Assembly (NCBI RefSeq): GCF_047511655.1
Contig: NC_133401.1
Location: forward strand, 13,610,001 to 13,674,000
DNA: 64,000 bases
Source: Castor canadensis
Taxonomy: Eukaryota; Chordata; Mammalia; Rodentia; Castoridae
Reading direction: 5' to 3'
The number at the start of each line of letters is the position of its first letter. The stretch's first letter is position 1. This document shows positions 37,001 to 49,000 of the stretch, piece by piece. The notes under the pieces were generated by a model, which saw only the letters and a program-made list of their open reading frames with translations, was not told the DNA's origin and did not search any database. Both the position numbers and the translations under genes were made by a program.

Positions 37001-40000
37001 CAGCCCTCGCCCACAGTACAGCAGCATTCCTGCCATGTCACGTTCCGTGCCAGGATGTTGTCACATGCATCCGGGGCCGCTGTGTCAAAGTAGCACTCCC
37101 GGCGCCCGCTGCCCACAGGACCCTGCCTGGGTGTGCTGGGCCGGCCAGGTAGGGGAGGCGGGGGTGGCCTGGCCGGCAGACTGGGGCTGGCAGGTGCCTG
37201 GGGCTGAGAGCCCGGTAAGGTGCCTGGGGAAATAAGGAGCTTTAGCTCAGTGTGGGTTGAGCCCCCAGCTCTCCCATGTCATAGATGGTGCTCTCCCAGA
37301 GGGCACCAGCCATGAATAGCAGAACCATACTTCACACTTCTCATCCCTATGTCATTACCTTTCTATCACTTTCCCCTCCTGTCACTTCTGCAGAGTTTGT
37401 CTCACCATCTCACCCTTTTCCAGATGCCCCCCACTCATCACTCAGCTACAGTTTAGGTGGGTGACAGACCATTTCCATGGCCTCCTGCAGCCACCCTGGG
37501 TTGTCACACTCAGAGTGTCCCAAACTGACTGAGTCTTCTTCCCCAATCTAGGTTTTGTACTGGACACATCTCCCCACCCAGGCAGCCCTACCCATGGCCT
37601 CTTGAGATTTCTCCCACCTTTTCTCCCTCACCTCCCAGGGTAGTATCCTCTTTGGTCCCTGCCCCAGCCTGCTCCCTAGGCTCCCAGCCTCTAGTGTCAC
37701 CCTCTCCAATCACTTCCAATATGGCAGCTAAGGGAGAGTTCAAAACTGGTTTTACAACTGTCCTGCTTAAATCTCTTCCATGGGCTGGTGGAGTGGCTCA
37801 AGTAGTAAGAGCACCTACCTAAGCAAGCGTGAAGCCCTGAGTTCAAACCTCAGTGCCGCAAAAAAAAAAAACTTCCATGAAAACTTGGGGCATAGCTCAA
37901 GTGGTAGAGCACTTGCCTGGCTTGTGCACAAGGCGCTGGGTTCCATCCCCAGTACCACAGAAACGAAAACAAACTCAAACCTTTCTATAGTACCACATGC
38001 CCTGGGTCAAAGTCCTCCGGTGACACGCGTTAGGACGTGTGGCACCTGTCATCGTCTCGGCCTCAACTCTCCCCACCCCTTGTTTTCTAAACCATGCTGT
38101 GGCAAACTGATTTCAGCTTCTCAAACGGGCCAGATACTCTCTTGCCTTGCCAGGCCTTTGTTTCGCTCTTCTGGGTTCTCTGCCTAGAATGCCCCCTCCC
38201 ACACTTCGCCAGCTCACGCTACTGCTCTCAGTGCACACTGTCCCCTACCGGAAATCCTCCCTCGTCCTCTTCGCAGGCTGGCCCAGGCACCTCTTCCAAA
38301 GCCCTCTAGATTTTCCTCTCACAGCCAGGTTCCCTCTGGCCTTGCTTCCTCCCTCCTCTTAATTTCTCTGGATTGTCACTAGCTGGTGACATCTCTGCTC
38401 CATTAGATTTTGTTTTGGTTTGGTTTTGGCTGTACTGAGGTTTGAACTCGGGGCCTTGCATGCATGTACCCAAGACAAGTGCTCTACCTATTGAGCCACA
38501 CTCACAGCCCCTTTGTTTTGATGGTTTTTTGTTTTTGGGATAGGGTCTCACTAGCTTTTCCTGGGCTGGCCTGGAACCACAATCCTTCTGCCTCTGCCCC
38601 CTGAGTAACTGGGATTACAGAGTTTTTTTCTTTCTTTCTTTTTTCTTTTTGGAGACAGAGTCTCGCTATGTAGCTTAGGCTGACCTCATACTCCTACCTC
38701 AGTCTAGTGCTGGGGTTACAGGAGTGAGTCAATATGCCCAGCTCCCCGCTGGATTTTGAGGCTGTTAAAGATAGACTTCCCTGGTCACTATTGTGTCCCC
38801 AGTGCCCAAAATAAGGTCAGAACTGGTATTTTTTTTTTTTTTGGTGGTACTGGGACTTGAACTCAGGGCCTTATGCTTGCTAAACTTGCTAGGCAGGCAC
38901 TCTACCACTTGAGCCACTCTGCCAGCCCCAAATGAAGGAATCTGGTAGAGTCAGAGAGTCAGGGTTAGCCTGAAAGAGTCCTAATACCCATGTTAAGCTA
39001 CACATTCTAAAGTTTCTTGTTTTTGTTTCTTTTTTTTAAAAAAACAATAGCATTTAATGAGGGCAGCTGTCCACATCGAGAACGATCAAGCCACATCATT
39101 TTCCTGCAGGGCCAGCGGCCATCAGTTAAATAAACACGTCATTCTCACCAACAGAAGTCCGCGGGGGCACACAGCGTCCAGTCATGGGGTCAAACTCCTC
39201 AGGGCTGGTGGGGCAGAGGCACAGGAAGGAGCCTTCAACGTTCTCACACAGGGCAGTTCCGCACACACCCTGTAGTGTTTCACACTCATTCACGTCTGTG
39301 AGCAGGAGAGAACGGGAGGGAGACCGTGGCTGTAATCTTCTGTAATTCCTCAAGTCTGAAGAGCTGAACTTTTCTTTCTTTCTTTTTTTTTTTATTATTC
39401 ATATGTGCATACAAGGCTTGGGTCATTTCTCCCCCCTGCCCCCACCCCCTCCCTTAGCACCCGCTCCGCCCCCTTGAACTTTTCTAATATACTGGTTATT
39501 TTTAATGGCCCAGACCCCATGCTCCACTTTTCTTCTGGTAACAAACCCTAGCCTTCCCTTGGGAATTCTTTGCTCCTTCAATTTCAAGCCATGTGTTTTG
39601 GGAAGGGCTGAATGTGTTCTGGGGAAGAACCAATCAGATTCCTTCATTTCTTTGCTTCAGAGATAGGACACTGGGTCAATCAAAGCCAGACTTGGAACTT
39701 TTGTTACAAACATTGAAAAAGAGCCTTTCTCTTTAGCTCTAGGACTGCCAAGCTGAGGCTGTTATTCCTGACATGCTAGGGTCACCCTTATCACTGAAAA
39801 GAGGGTCTGTCTAAAAGTAAATCCAACAGAGGGAAAGTAGAACCTAGGGGGAGACAGAGAGAGCTTCGTTATAATTCTTGAATCCAGTTAAACCTAAAGT
39901 TCAAATATGTCTGAGGACACTGCAGTTTTAGTTCCCTTTTAAGAAATTAAGCCTATTTAGGGCCAGGCATGGTGATGCTCGCCTTTAATCCCAGCTATAT

Positions 40001-43000
40001 AGGAGGCAGAGATAGGAAGATCTCTGAGGCCTGCCCTGGGCAAAAAGTGCAAGGCTCCATCCGAAAAACAAGTGAAAGCACAAAGGACTAGAGGTGTGGC
40101 TCAAAGGGTAGAGTGCCTGCTTGCTAGGCACCAAGGTCCTGAGTTCAAAACTCCCATACTGCCTCTCTCCACCCCACCCACACACAAAAAAAGAAAACCT
40201 GATGCAGGCTAAGGATATAGCTCAGTGGTAGAGCAATTGCCTAACATGTGCAAGGTTCAATCGCAAGCACCAAAAAAAAAAAAAAAAAGTTTATAGTTAT
40301 TACTAAGTAGCATTTACTGTATACCAGGCTATATGCCTTACATTTATTAGGCTGAGTATGGTGGTGCATTTCTGTAATCCTAGCTTCAGGAAGCTGAGGT
40401 TAGCCTGGGCTACATATTGAGACCCTGTTTCCAAGAAAACAAAAAGCTAATCCTAGGTACTTGAGAGGCAGCCAGCTGGGGAATAGTTACCAAGACTGAC
40501 CCTCTCCCAAAAACAAAATGCAAAACAAAGGGGCTAGAGATATAGCTCAAGTGGTAGAGTGAGGGGCCCTGGATTCAACCCTCGTATTGCAAAAAACAGA
40601 GAAAACAAAGAAAAGAGAAAAAGAAGTAAAGCCTGTTACATTTGCATTTATGAAAATGTACAGAATGTGAAACTGAAGACTCATGCACTTTGCTATATTG
40701 TAAATTGAACTTCAAATTAAAATATTACAAGAAAAAAAATAAACAAAATATTGCAGGGCTGGTGGAGTGGCTCAAGGAGTAAGAGCACCTGCCTAGCAAG
40801 TACAAAGCCCTGAGTTCAAACCCCAGTGCTGTCAAAAAAAAAAAGGAAAGAAAAATATTATAAACACATATTGAACTTTAGTAAATGATATGCACACTGA
40901 GGAAAAAGATCATAAGAAAATCTAGATGACAGGTACGCAGGTGTTCACCCTACAATTCTCTCAATTTGCTGTATGTTCAGAATTTTTCTATAACTTGTTG
41001 GGGAAAGTTTTTTTTCTTTTTCTTTTTTTGGTGGTACTAGGGCTTGAACTCAGGGCCTCATGTTTGACAAGTGCTCTTGAGCCACACCCTCAGTCCTTTT
41101 GCTTTTGTGTCTTTCAGGTACAGTCTTACACTTTTGCCTGGATGGGCCCTGGGCCTCAACCCTCCTACCTCTGCTCCTGCTTCTGACTAGCTGAGATTAC
41201 AGGCGTGCACCACCTCACCCAAAAAAAAGCCCACAATTTATGTATTTTTTTAAATATGGAACGCATCACAAATTTGTGTGTCATCCTTGTGCAGGGGCCA
41301 TGCTAATCTCTGTATTGTGTCAATTTTAGTATATGTGCTATGGAAGCCAGCACCAAACAAAAAGGAAAAAGAAAGAAAAAATTTAAAAGCCCCTACACAA
41401 AAAATGAAATACAAATGAGTAAGGTTTCTGTCATTTGCCACTAAAACAGTTCTTACTGATAGGGAGTTGACCTTATATTCCAAAATAAGGTGGCTCACGC
41501 CTATAATCCTAGTTACTTGGGAAGTAGAAATGGGATCAAGGTTCCAGGCTAGCCCAGGCAAAAAAGTTCAAAAGACCCAATCTCAACAATAAAAGCTGGC
41601 AGTGGTGGAGCCGCCTGTCATCCCAGCTACCTGGCAAGGTAAATAGGAGGATAACATGATGCCCTACTCAAAAGCCAAAAGGGCTAGAGGCACAGCGCCA
41701 GTGGCTCACGCCTGTAATTCTAGCTACTCAGGAGGCAGAGATCAGGAGGATCAGGGTTGGAAGCCAGCTGGGCCAAATAGTTTGTGAGACCCTATGGCAA
41801 AATGAGTCAACACAAAAAGGGCTGGAAGAGTAGCTCAAACAGTAAGAGCGCCTGCCTAGCAAGTGTGAAGCCCTGAGTTCAAAACTCCAGTACTGCCAAA
41901 AAAAATAAAAATAAAAATAAACTACAACCCTAAAGTTCACATTTCTTCAGTTGTATGGAAAAGGGCCTGACACCCATCTCTCTCCCATCTGGCCCCACCC
42001 ACCCGTGGAGCCCCGTACCCACGCAGTGACGCCCATCTCTTGCCCCCTCGTAGCCCTGGTCACAGAGACATTGGAAGGCGCCAGGCAGGTTCTGGCACAC
42101 AGCATGGGCACCGCAGAAGGACCGATTCCGGCATTCGTCCACATCTGCAACCATCAGACAGTCAGGGCATTTCTGGAACTTCCACCCCCTCCACACCTCA
42201 CCCACTACCTGATGGACACCCACCTTGGCATCCACCCCCTGGTGTGGGCTGATAGCCGGGGTCACAGGCTGGAGTACAGCGGTAGGAGCCAGGGGTGTTC
42301 TCACAGCGCTGAGCTCCACAAATCACCGCACCATATTCTTGGCATTCATCCACATCTGCAAGAGAGTGAGGAGGGGAAACTATTTGCAGAGGCTGGCCTC
42401 AAACTGCGATCCTCCTGATCTCAGCCTCCCAAGTAGCTAGGATTACAGGTGTGAGCCATCGGCACCAGGTTCTATTTTCCTTCTTTTTTCTCGTGTGTGT
42501 GTGTGTGTGGAGGGGGGGGTAATACTGAGGTTTGAAATCAGAGCTTCATGTTCATGAGGCAAGCACTGTTTAAGCCACTCCATCACTCTTTTTTGTGTTG
42601 GGTATTTTCCAGATAGGGTCTTTCCCACTATCTGCCAGGCCTGGCTTCAAACTACAATCCTCCAGATCTCTGCCTCCTGGATAGCTAGGATTACAGGCGT
42701 GATCCACTGGTGTCTGCTCTATTTTCCTTCTGAAACTTAACATTGTTATTTTTCTTTTTATTTGTTTTGGGGGCACTGGGGTTTGAACTCAGGACCTCAC
42801 CTTTGCTATGCAGGTGCTCTTGCATAGCACTTGATCCACACCCCTAGCCTCTGACATTATATTGTATCCACATATTTATTGGAATGCCCACTGTCGCCTT
42901 TCTAGAATGCAAACTCCAGGACAACAGAGATTTGTCTGCCCTGCTCTTCACTGTATCCTCAAGGAATAGGACACACAGTAAGTGTCCCCATATTATTTAT

Positions 43001-46000
43001 TGACTGAATCTTGAACTTATTCACATAGTTACTGTCTGCCCCCTCCTCCACAACCAAAAGTTAATTCTAGGGGGGCACAGGTTTCATTTGGCTCATTTCC
43101 TGTTGTGCCCAGTGTGTAGCACATAGTAGGTGCTTAAAGACAATGGTGGCTTATTTCCACGATAGTGCTAAGGTGGGAGGGGAAAGGTTCCTTGGTTGGG
43201 GGCCCTTTCCCTTCCTCGAAGACGGTGAGGCAGGGCGTCCCTTCTTGGTACCCAAAGGAGCAGACTTCAACAAACCATTGTGGGGACTGAGGTAGGGGTT
43301 TGTCTCACCGTCACAGGTGCCCTCGGGGCCCGCGTGGTAGCCAGGATCGCAGTCCTGGACACAGCGGTAGGAGCCGGGGGAATTCTCACAGCGCTGGGAC
43401 CCGCACAGGGCTGGGCCCCGCTCTCGACATTCGTCAATGTCTGAGGAAAGAGGCAGAGGAGTCGGATGGTGGGAGCCGAAGGAGGCAAGGAGGGGGCAGG
43501 AGAGGAGAGTCAAAAGGGATAGGCGGGGAAATCAGAGGAGAGGAGAAGAGGGTAGGAAAGGGGGGATGGAGAGGCAGGGAAAGTAGCGTGGAAAAGGCAG
43601 GGCTGGGAGGCCAACAAAGGACAATGGGGGGGGGGGCGGAAAAGAGAGGGGGAGAAGGATCAGGCTGGGGCGGGGCCTCTCACCAAGGCAGGAGGCCAGG
43701 TCAGGGCCGGCGCGGTGTCCGGGAGGGCAGACGCATTCGAAGGAGCCATCAGTGTTGGTGCAGATGCCGCTCTGGCAAAGGTCCTCCTCGCTGCACTCGT
43801 CCACATCTGCAGGACCGGGTGTCGGAACATCCCAAGCCACGCCCCTCCACTGCCCTTGAACGCCCGAACCCACCTGCCTTATGTCCCGCCCTTCCCTGCA
43901 AGCCCCGCCCCTAGGGCTTTAGGATTGGTCCTTTCCAACGATCTAGACAACGTCCCCAAGGACCTGCTCCTCCTTCGTCCGCACCGTCACTCCTGGAAGT
44001 CCCGCCCCCATCCTGGGGAAGGCAGGGAGACCCTTGCCAAAAATTGGGAGTCCCCATTCCGCCCTCTTCTTTTTTCCCCGCCTTTTCCTGCTATGAGCCC
44101 ACCCTTTCCGCGTGCAGGCCCAGCCTAGCTACCGACCAAGGCAGGATGCTCCGCGGGGTCCGGGCCGGTAGCCGGGGGCACAAGTACAGGCAAAGGAGCC
44201 GTCGGTGTTGAGGCACTCGCCGTGGGGGAAGCAGAAATCACCTTCCAGACACTCATTTATGTCTAGGGTTCGAAAGAGTTAGGACTGGGTTGCTTGGTCC
44301 CCTGACCCGACAACCCAGACCCAAGTCACGCCCACAAAGTCTTACTCTGGTCCCCAAACCACATGCCCGATAACCCGTGCCTAGGTTCCTCCCATAGCCC
44401 GCTTAGTCCAATTTCCACTTCCCCAGCGGGTTTTGCTCAGGAACCCAGGTCCTACTCCCAGGCGCTCCAGCTGGTCACAGTCCTGCTCACCCGAGCAAGG
44501 TCCGGGCCGACCCGACGGTGCTCGGTAGCCCGTCGCGCAGCTGCACCGGTAGGAGCCTTCCGTGTTCGTGCAGTGGCCGTGGAGACCGCAGGGGGCGCCT
44601 GAACTGCACTCGTCCACATCTGTGGAGTTAGAGGAGTCAGAATGGGGTCGGTGTAGGGACACTGGCCACATCCTTTTGGAGGAGAGGCGTCTGGGAGAGG
44701 TGATGGAAAGTGTCTTTAGTAAAAGATCCAGTTCTACCCAGATGTAGGTACAGCAGTCAGGTTCCCTGGTTCTGGGGGGTGGGGGGAGTTGGGAGTCCTG
44801 TGGGTGTCTGGGAATTCCCTGTGCTGGGATCCTGGGGTCATGGGAAGGGATTCCGGATTGGGACAAGGATCAGAAATTAACTAGGATAAAGGGTATTATA
44901 AGCATTATAAACTAGTATCATTGAATGGGATTCTGCTGGATAAATGGGTCAGTGTCAGTAACTGGAATCTGAGACCAGTTAGGGTCAGAGGTTAAGTCAA
45001 GAGTTCTGCCTGAAGTCAGGGATCCAGATCAGGGACCATGAGCCCAGTTAGGTTCTGAGGAAGGGATTCTGAGAAGAGACAGGGGCAGGAGAAGAGATAG
45101 GATCAAAGGTTGGGGTTGTGAGCAAGGTTATGGTTAGGGTCAAATGTCACAAACTCAAAGGTCATAGGCCACGTTCAGGGCCAGGGGACAGCGAGGGTTA
45201 AGAGAGCCGCAATTGCTGTCAAGAGCTGTGATCAGGGGTTATCAACAAAGCTCATGGTTAGAATCAAATGTCACAGTCAAGTTGCATGTTCATGGGTCAC
45301 AGAGTCAGGAGTCACATTCAGGGTCACAAATTACAGACCAGGTCAAGGACTGCAGTCTGGGTCAGAGGTCAGTCTGGGTCAGAGGTCAGTCTGGGTCAGA
45401 GGTCTGTGGTCTGGTCAGAAGTTACAGTCAGGTTAGGGGAGTTACGGTCCAGAGGTCCAGGTGAGGAGTTTTTGGGTCAGGTCAGGGTTTTGGACCAGGT
45501 CAAGAGTCACAATCATGATGCACGTCCCAGGTCACAGCTAGGAACCTAGTCTCACCAGTGCATCTGCCACGGTGCAGGTGGTGGCCAGCAGGGCAGGCCC
45601 TGCACTGGAAGGATCCAGGTGAGTTCACACACTCCTGCCCAGGACACGCCAGATGGTTCTCACACTCATCCACATCTGAGGATCAGAGGAAAGGAAGGCT
45701 TTGAAGTAACAGACCATCACCCCCTCACCCATCCACACTCCTCCCTCCCTCCCCGGCCTCACCCTCGCACTCGGAGCCGGCAGCGTTCGGTTGGAAGCCT
45801 GTGGGGCAGACACACTGGAAGCTGCCTTCTGTGTTCTCACACCGGCCATAGGCGCAGGGCGAGGGGATACGGGCACACTCATCCACATCTGGGCCAAAGG
45901 GGACCAGTCAGGCTGAGGAACGGGCCTAGAGCCTTCCTTATTGCCATCCTCACCCATTCCAACATTCCAGTTTTGAGCCAGCCTCCTGGGCTTTGCCAGG

Positions 46001-49000
46001 CTGTCCTCTACTCCCAGGAGAACAAAATCATTCCTTGTTTGCCCATTTCACTGTCTCTCCAGCTGCTAGAATGGCTAAGACTTTACATCCCTCATGTTGC
46101 CTTCCCTCTCCTCTGGGTCCCCACAAACAAAGGGAGAAGGAATGGGAGTGCTCGCATTTTGGAGAAAGGGGAGAAGACTGGAGTGAGTGCCTCTGGCCTT
46201 GGTCACTGTGCCCGATACTAGGCCTCTCTGCAACCCCCTTGCCCCCCACCATTCCCAATAATGTCTCTCCAGTACCCACAGAAAGTCGCGGTGCCGCAGG
46301 GTTGGACCCAGCACCCTCACCTTGGCAGGGGGCCCCCGGTCCTCTGGAGCGGAAGCCAGCAGGGCAGGCACAGTGAAAGGAGCCAGCCGTGTTGTCACAG
46401 CGGCCTGGCCCGCAGGGTGGTGGCTCCTGGGTACACTCATCCACATCCTCTTCACACGCCGAGCCCCGGAAACCAGCCGGGCAAACACAGCGGAAAGAGC
46501 CCGGCAGGTTCTCGCAGACCCCGCGGCCACATAGGCCTGGGCTCTGGGTGCACTCATCCACATCTGCGGGGGCAAGAGGAACCTGGCTCCTTTATCACTC
46601 CCCCCTCCCATGCTCCACTTTGACTTTCCACCCTCCATCCTTCCGCCTCCGTGCATGTCCCTGGCATTTTTACTCTCTCCATCCGCCACCAATCTCTGGT
46701 TGGCTCCTAGAACTTTCTAGTCCCTATGAGTCCGGCTCCTTCTCTGTCCTCTTTAACTTGGCCCCATTCCCAGTTACTGGCATCTCCATCCCTCCTCACT
46801 CTGCTCCTCCATCCTCCATGAGTCAGCCTTTCTGTTCCTCATCACTTGGCATCTCCATAGTCACTCTATAGTCAAGAGACCCCACACGTCTGGTTTTCAG
46901 AATCTGATCTCTGTCTCCCATCAGTCAGCCTTCCTTTTACCCCATTGCTTAGTCTCTCTTCACTCCTCATCCCTGCCCCTCTGCTCTTCTCCAGTGTCCC
47001 CTCCCAGGCCCTCACCCTGGCAGCTGGCTCCGTGCGGTGCAGCCTGGTACCCAGCGGGGCACACGCACAGGAAGCTGCCTGGCGTGTTTTCGCAGCGCCC
47101 GCGGTCACACGGCGGCGGCACGCGGTGGCACTCGTCCACGTCTGTGGGCAGAACCCGGCGGCTGTGGGACTGTGGCAGACAGTCCCGGGAGAGACCAGGC
47201 GGGGCGGGAGTAGGGGGGCAGGGCAGGGGCGGGGCTAAATGGGGCGGGGCCACACTGGGACTGAATCTCTGGGCGGGGCTCGAAGCGGGTAGGCTTAAAG
47301 CGAAGAGGGACATCGCCCGGAAGGAGGCGGAGATGAAGACCGTGAGAGGAAGGCACTCTGGAGGACAGGGCAAGGGCGGGAAGGGAGGATACGACGACCC
47401 AGCAAAGAAAAGAAAAGCAAGGAACGGGGCTAAAGAAGGAAGGGGCAGTTTGGGACGGGGATCTGATATGGCAGGTATGGAATCAGGGATCCTGGTCATT
47501 TTGTAAAACAGAGGAGGGCCTGGGAGGTAGCCTGCGACCAGGAAGAGGAGGGGGCAATGGAGAGGCGGAGCCAGGACGTGGTCTGGGGGAAGGCAACTGG
47601 AAAGCCGGACCTCCGGAAAAAGAACGGCCAGCCTGGGGACAGGGTGGGGGTGGGGTGGGGGGTGGGGGGGTGGAGCCATGGGAAAGCTGGGGCTGGGGCT
47701 CCGGCCAGAGAAAGACGGAGCAGCAGTAGGGTTGGACCTGTGTGGGGAAGGGAAAGAAGGCCGGAGGGGCTCTGGAACCAGAGTGGCAAGACCCAGGCCG
47801 TGAGTGGCCTGGAGCCTGACCGGGCAGATTTCTCACCCAGGCACTCCGAAGCCCTCGGGCCGGCTCGGAATCCCGGGCCGCACACGCAGCGGAAGCTGCC
47901 TGGTATGTTCTCGCAGCGCCCAGGAGTACAAGGCTGGGGCACACGGCGACATTCATCCACATCTGGAGGACACGGAGGGGACTGGTCACAAAATGACTAG
48001 GCAGATCTCCCGACCCCAGCTCCACTCACGCCCTCTGCCCAGCTCACCGATGCAGCGGGTACCCTGGGGACTAAGCCGGAAACCAGAGTCGCAGGCACAG
48101 GTGTAGCCACTGGGCCGGGGTATGCAGCGTCCCGGGCCACAGATCTGGGGGTTGCGCTGACACACACCCAAGGAAGGACCTGGGGGACCCAATCAGCGGG
48201 GTTTCCCCAACTCTGAACTTTTTGTCCTTTGCATCCTAATACACTCCCCTCAGGTCCTCCGCCTAGTACACCTTCATCGATGTCCCTCCCCTCCCCAAGC
48301 CCAGTGAGGGTTCTCATCATATCTATCTGAATCTGCTCACAATAACACTATATATATGCTCCATACTCCGGAGACGTCTCATGGAAACCTCATGACAATC
48401 CCATTTTAACAGAATGAGAAACTGAGTCTCAGAGAATTTAAATAGCTTGCTCAATTAACAGAGAATTTGAGCCCAATTCCAACTGATCTAACTACCACCC
48501 AACCCTATTCCACATTCTATTCCCACCATATTCCACTTTCTATTCCATATTCCTGTTTGATATTTCCTGGAATCTTTACCTTGGACCCTCTACCTCCAGA
48601 CCTCACCTGTGCTACCCCCATCAACACCCTCAATCCTCTACTGCACCTGATTCAGGAATCTCAGGACCAGTCCAAGCAGGGATGCTGGGTGGGGGAAGGT
48701 CAGGGCCAGGCCGAGGCTCCGGATGTGGCTCCGGACGACGGGTGGGCAGAAAGCCTGGTAAGGAAAGAGTACCAAGATCTGAATTTGAGTGTCCCTGCTC
48801 CTCTCCTCAATTCTCTATGGAGCTGGAGCAGCCCCTCTAGAGGCCAGCTCACCTGTGGGTGGCCGAGGGGTGGCTGGTGGAGCACGTGGCTGGCTGAGAG
48901 ACACTCGAGGTGGCTCTTGACTTAGGGGTCTGGTGTTGTATCGGAGGTCAGAGGCTGAGTAGTGGTAGCCAGGGCCAGCGGGGCAGATCTCCCGAAAACC

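Larger units (their letters stand above)
39296..42018. repeat. LTBP4 intron 24: LINE tail, many SINEs, U6 pseudogene
   Basis: A LINE 3'-end fragment at 39385-39475. An old unnamed interspersed repeat at about 39540-39750. Plus-strand SINEs at 39960-40190, 40205-40280, 40350-40600, 40755-40840, 41480-41670 and 41690-41915. A minus-strand SINE at 41020-41215. The U6 pseudogene at 41252-41353 is listed separately. Confidence 0.7.

Noticed and set aside
41252-41353. Functional U6 snRNA gene
   Set aside because: Mutations in the catalytic core and stem, an A-run not a T-run at the 3' end, and no PSE/TATA upstream.
45619-46221. Plus-strand open frame of 200 codons across LTBP4 exons 17-18
   Set aside because: It runs antisense across two real EGF exons and the intron between them with no splice logic.
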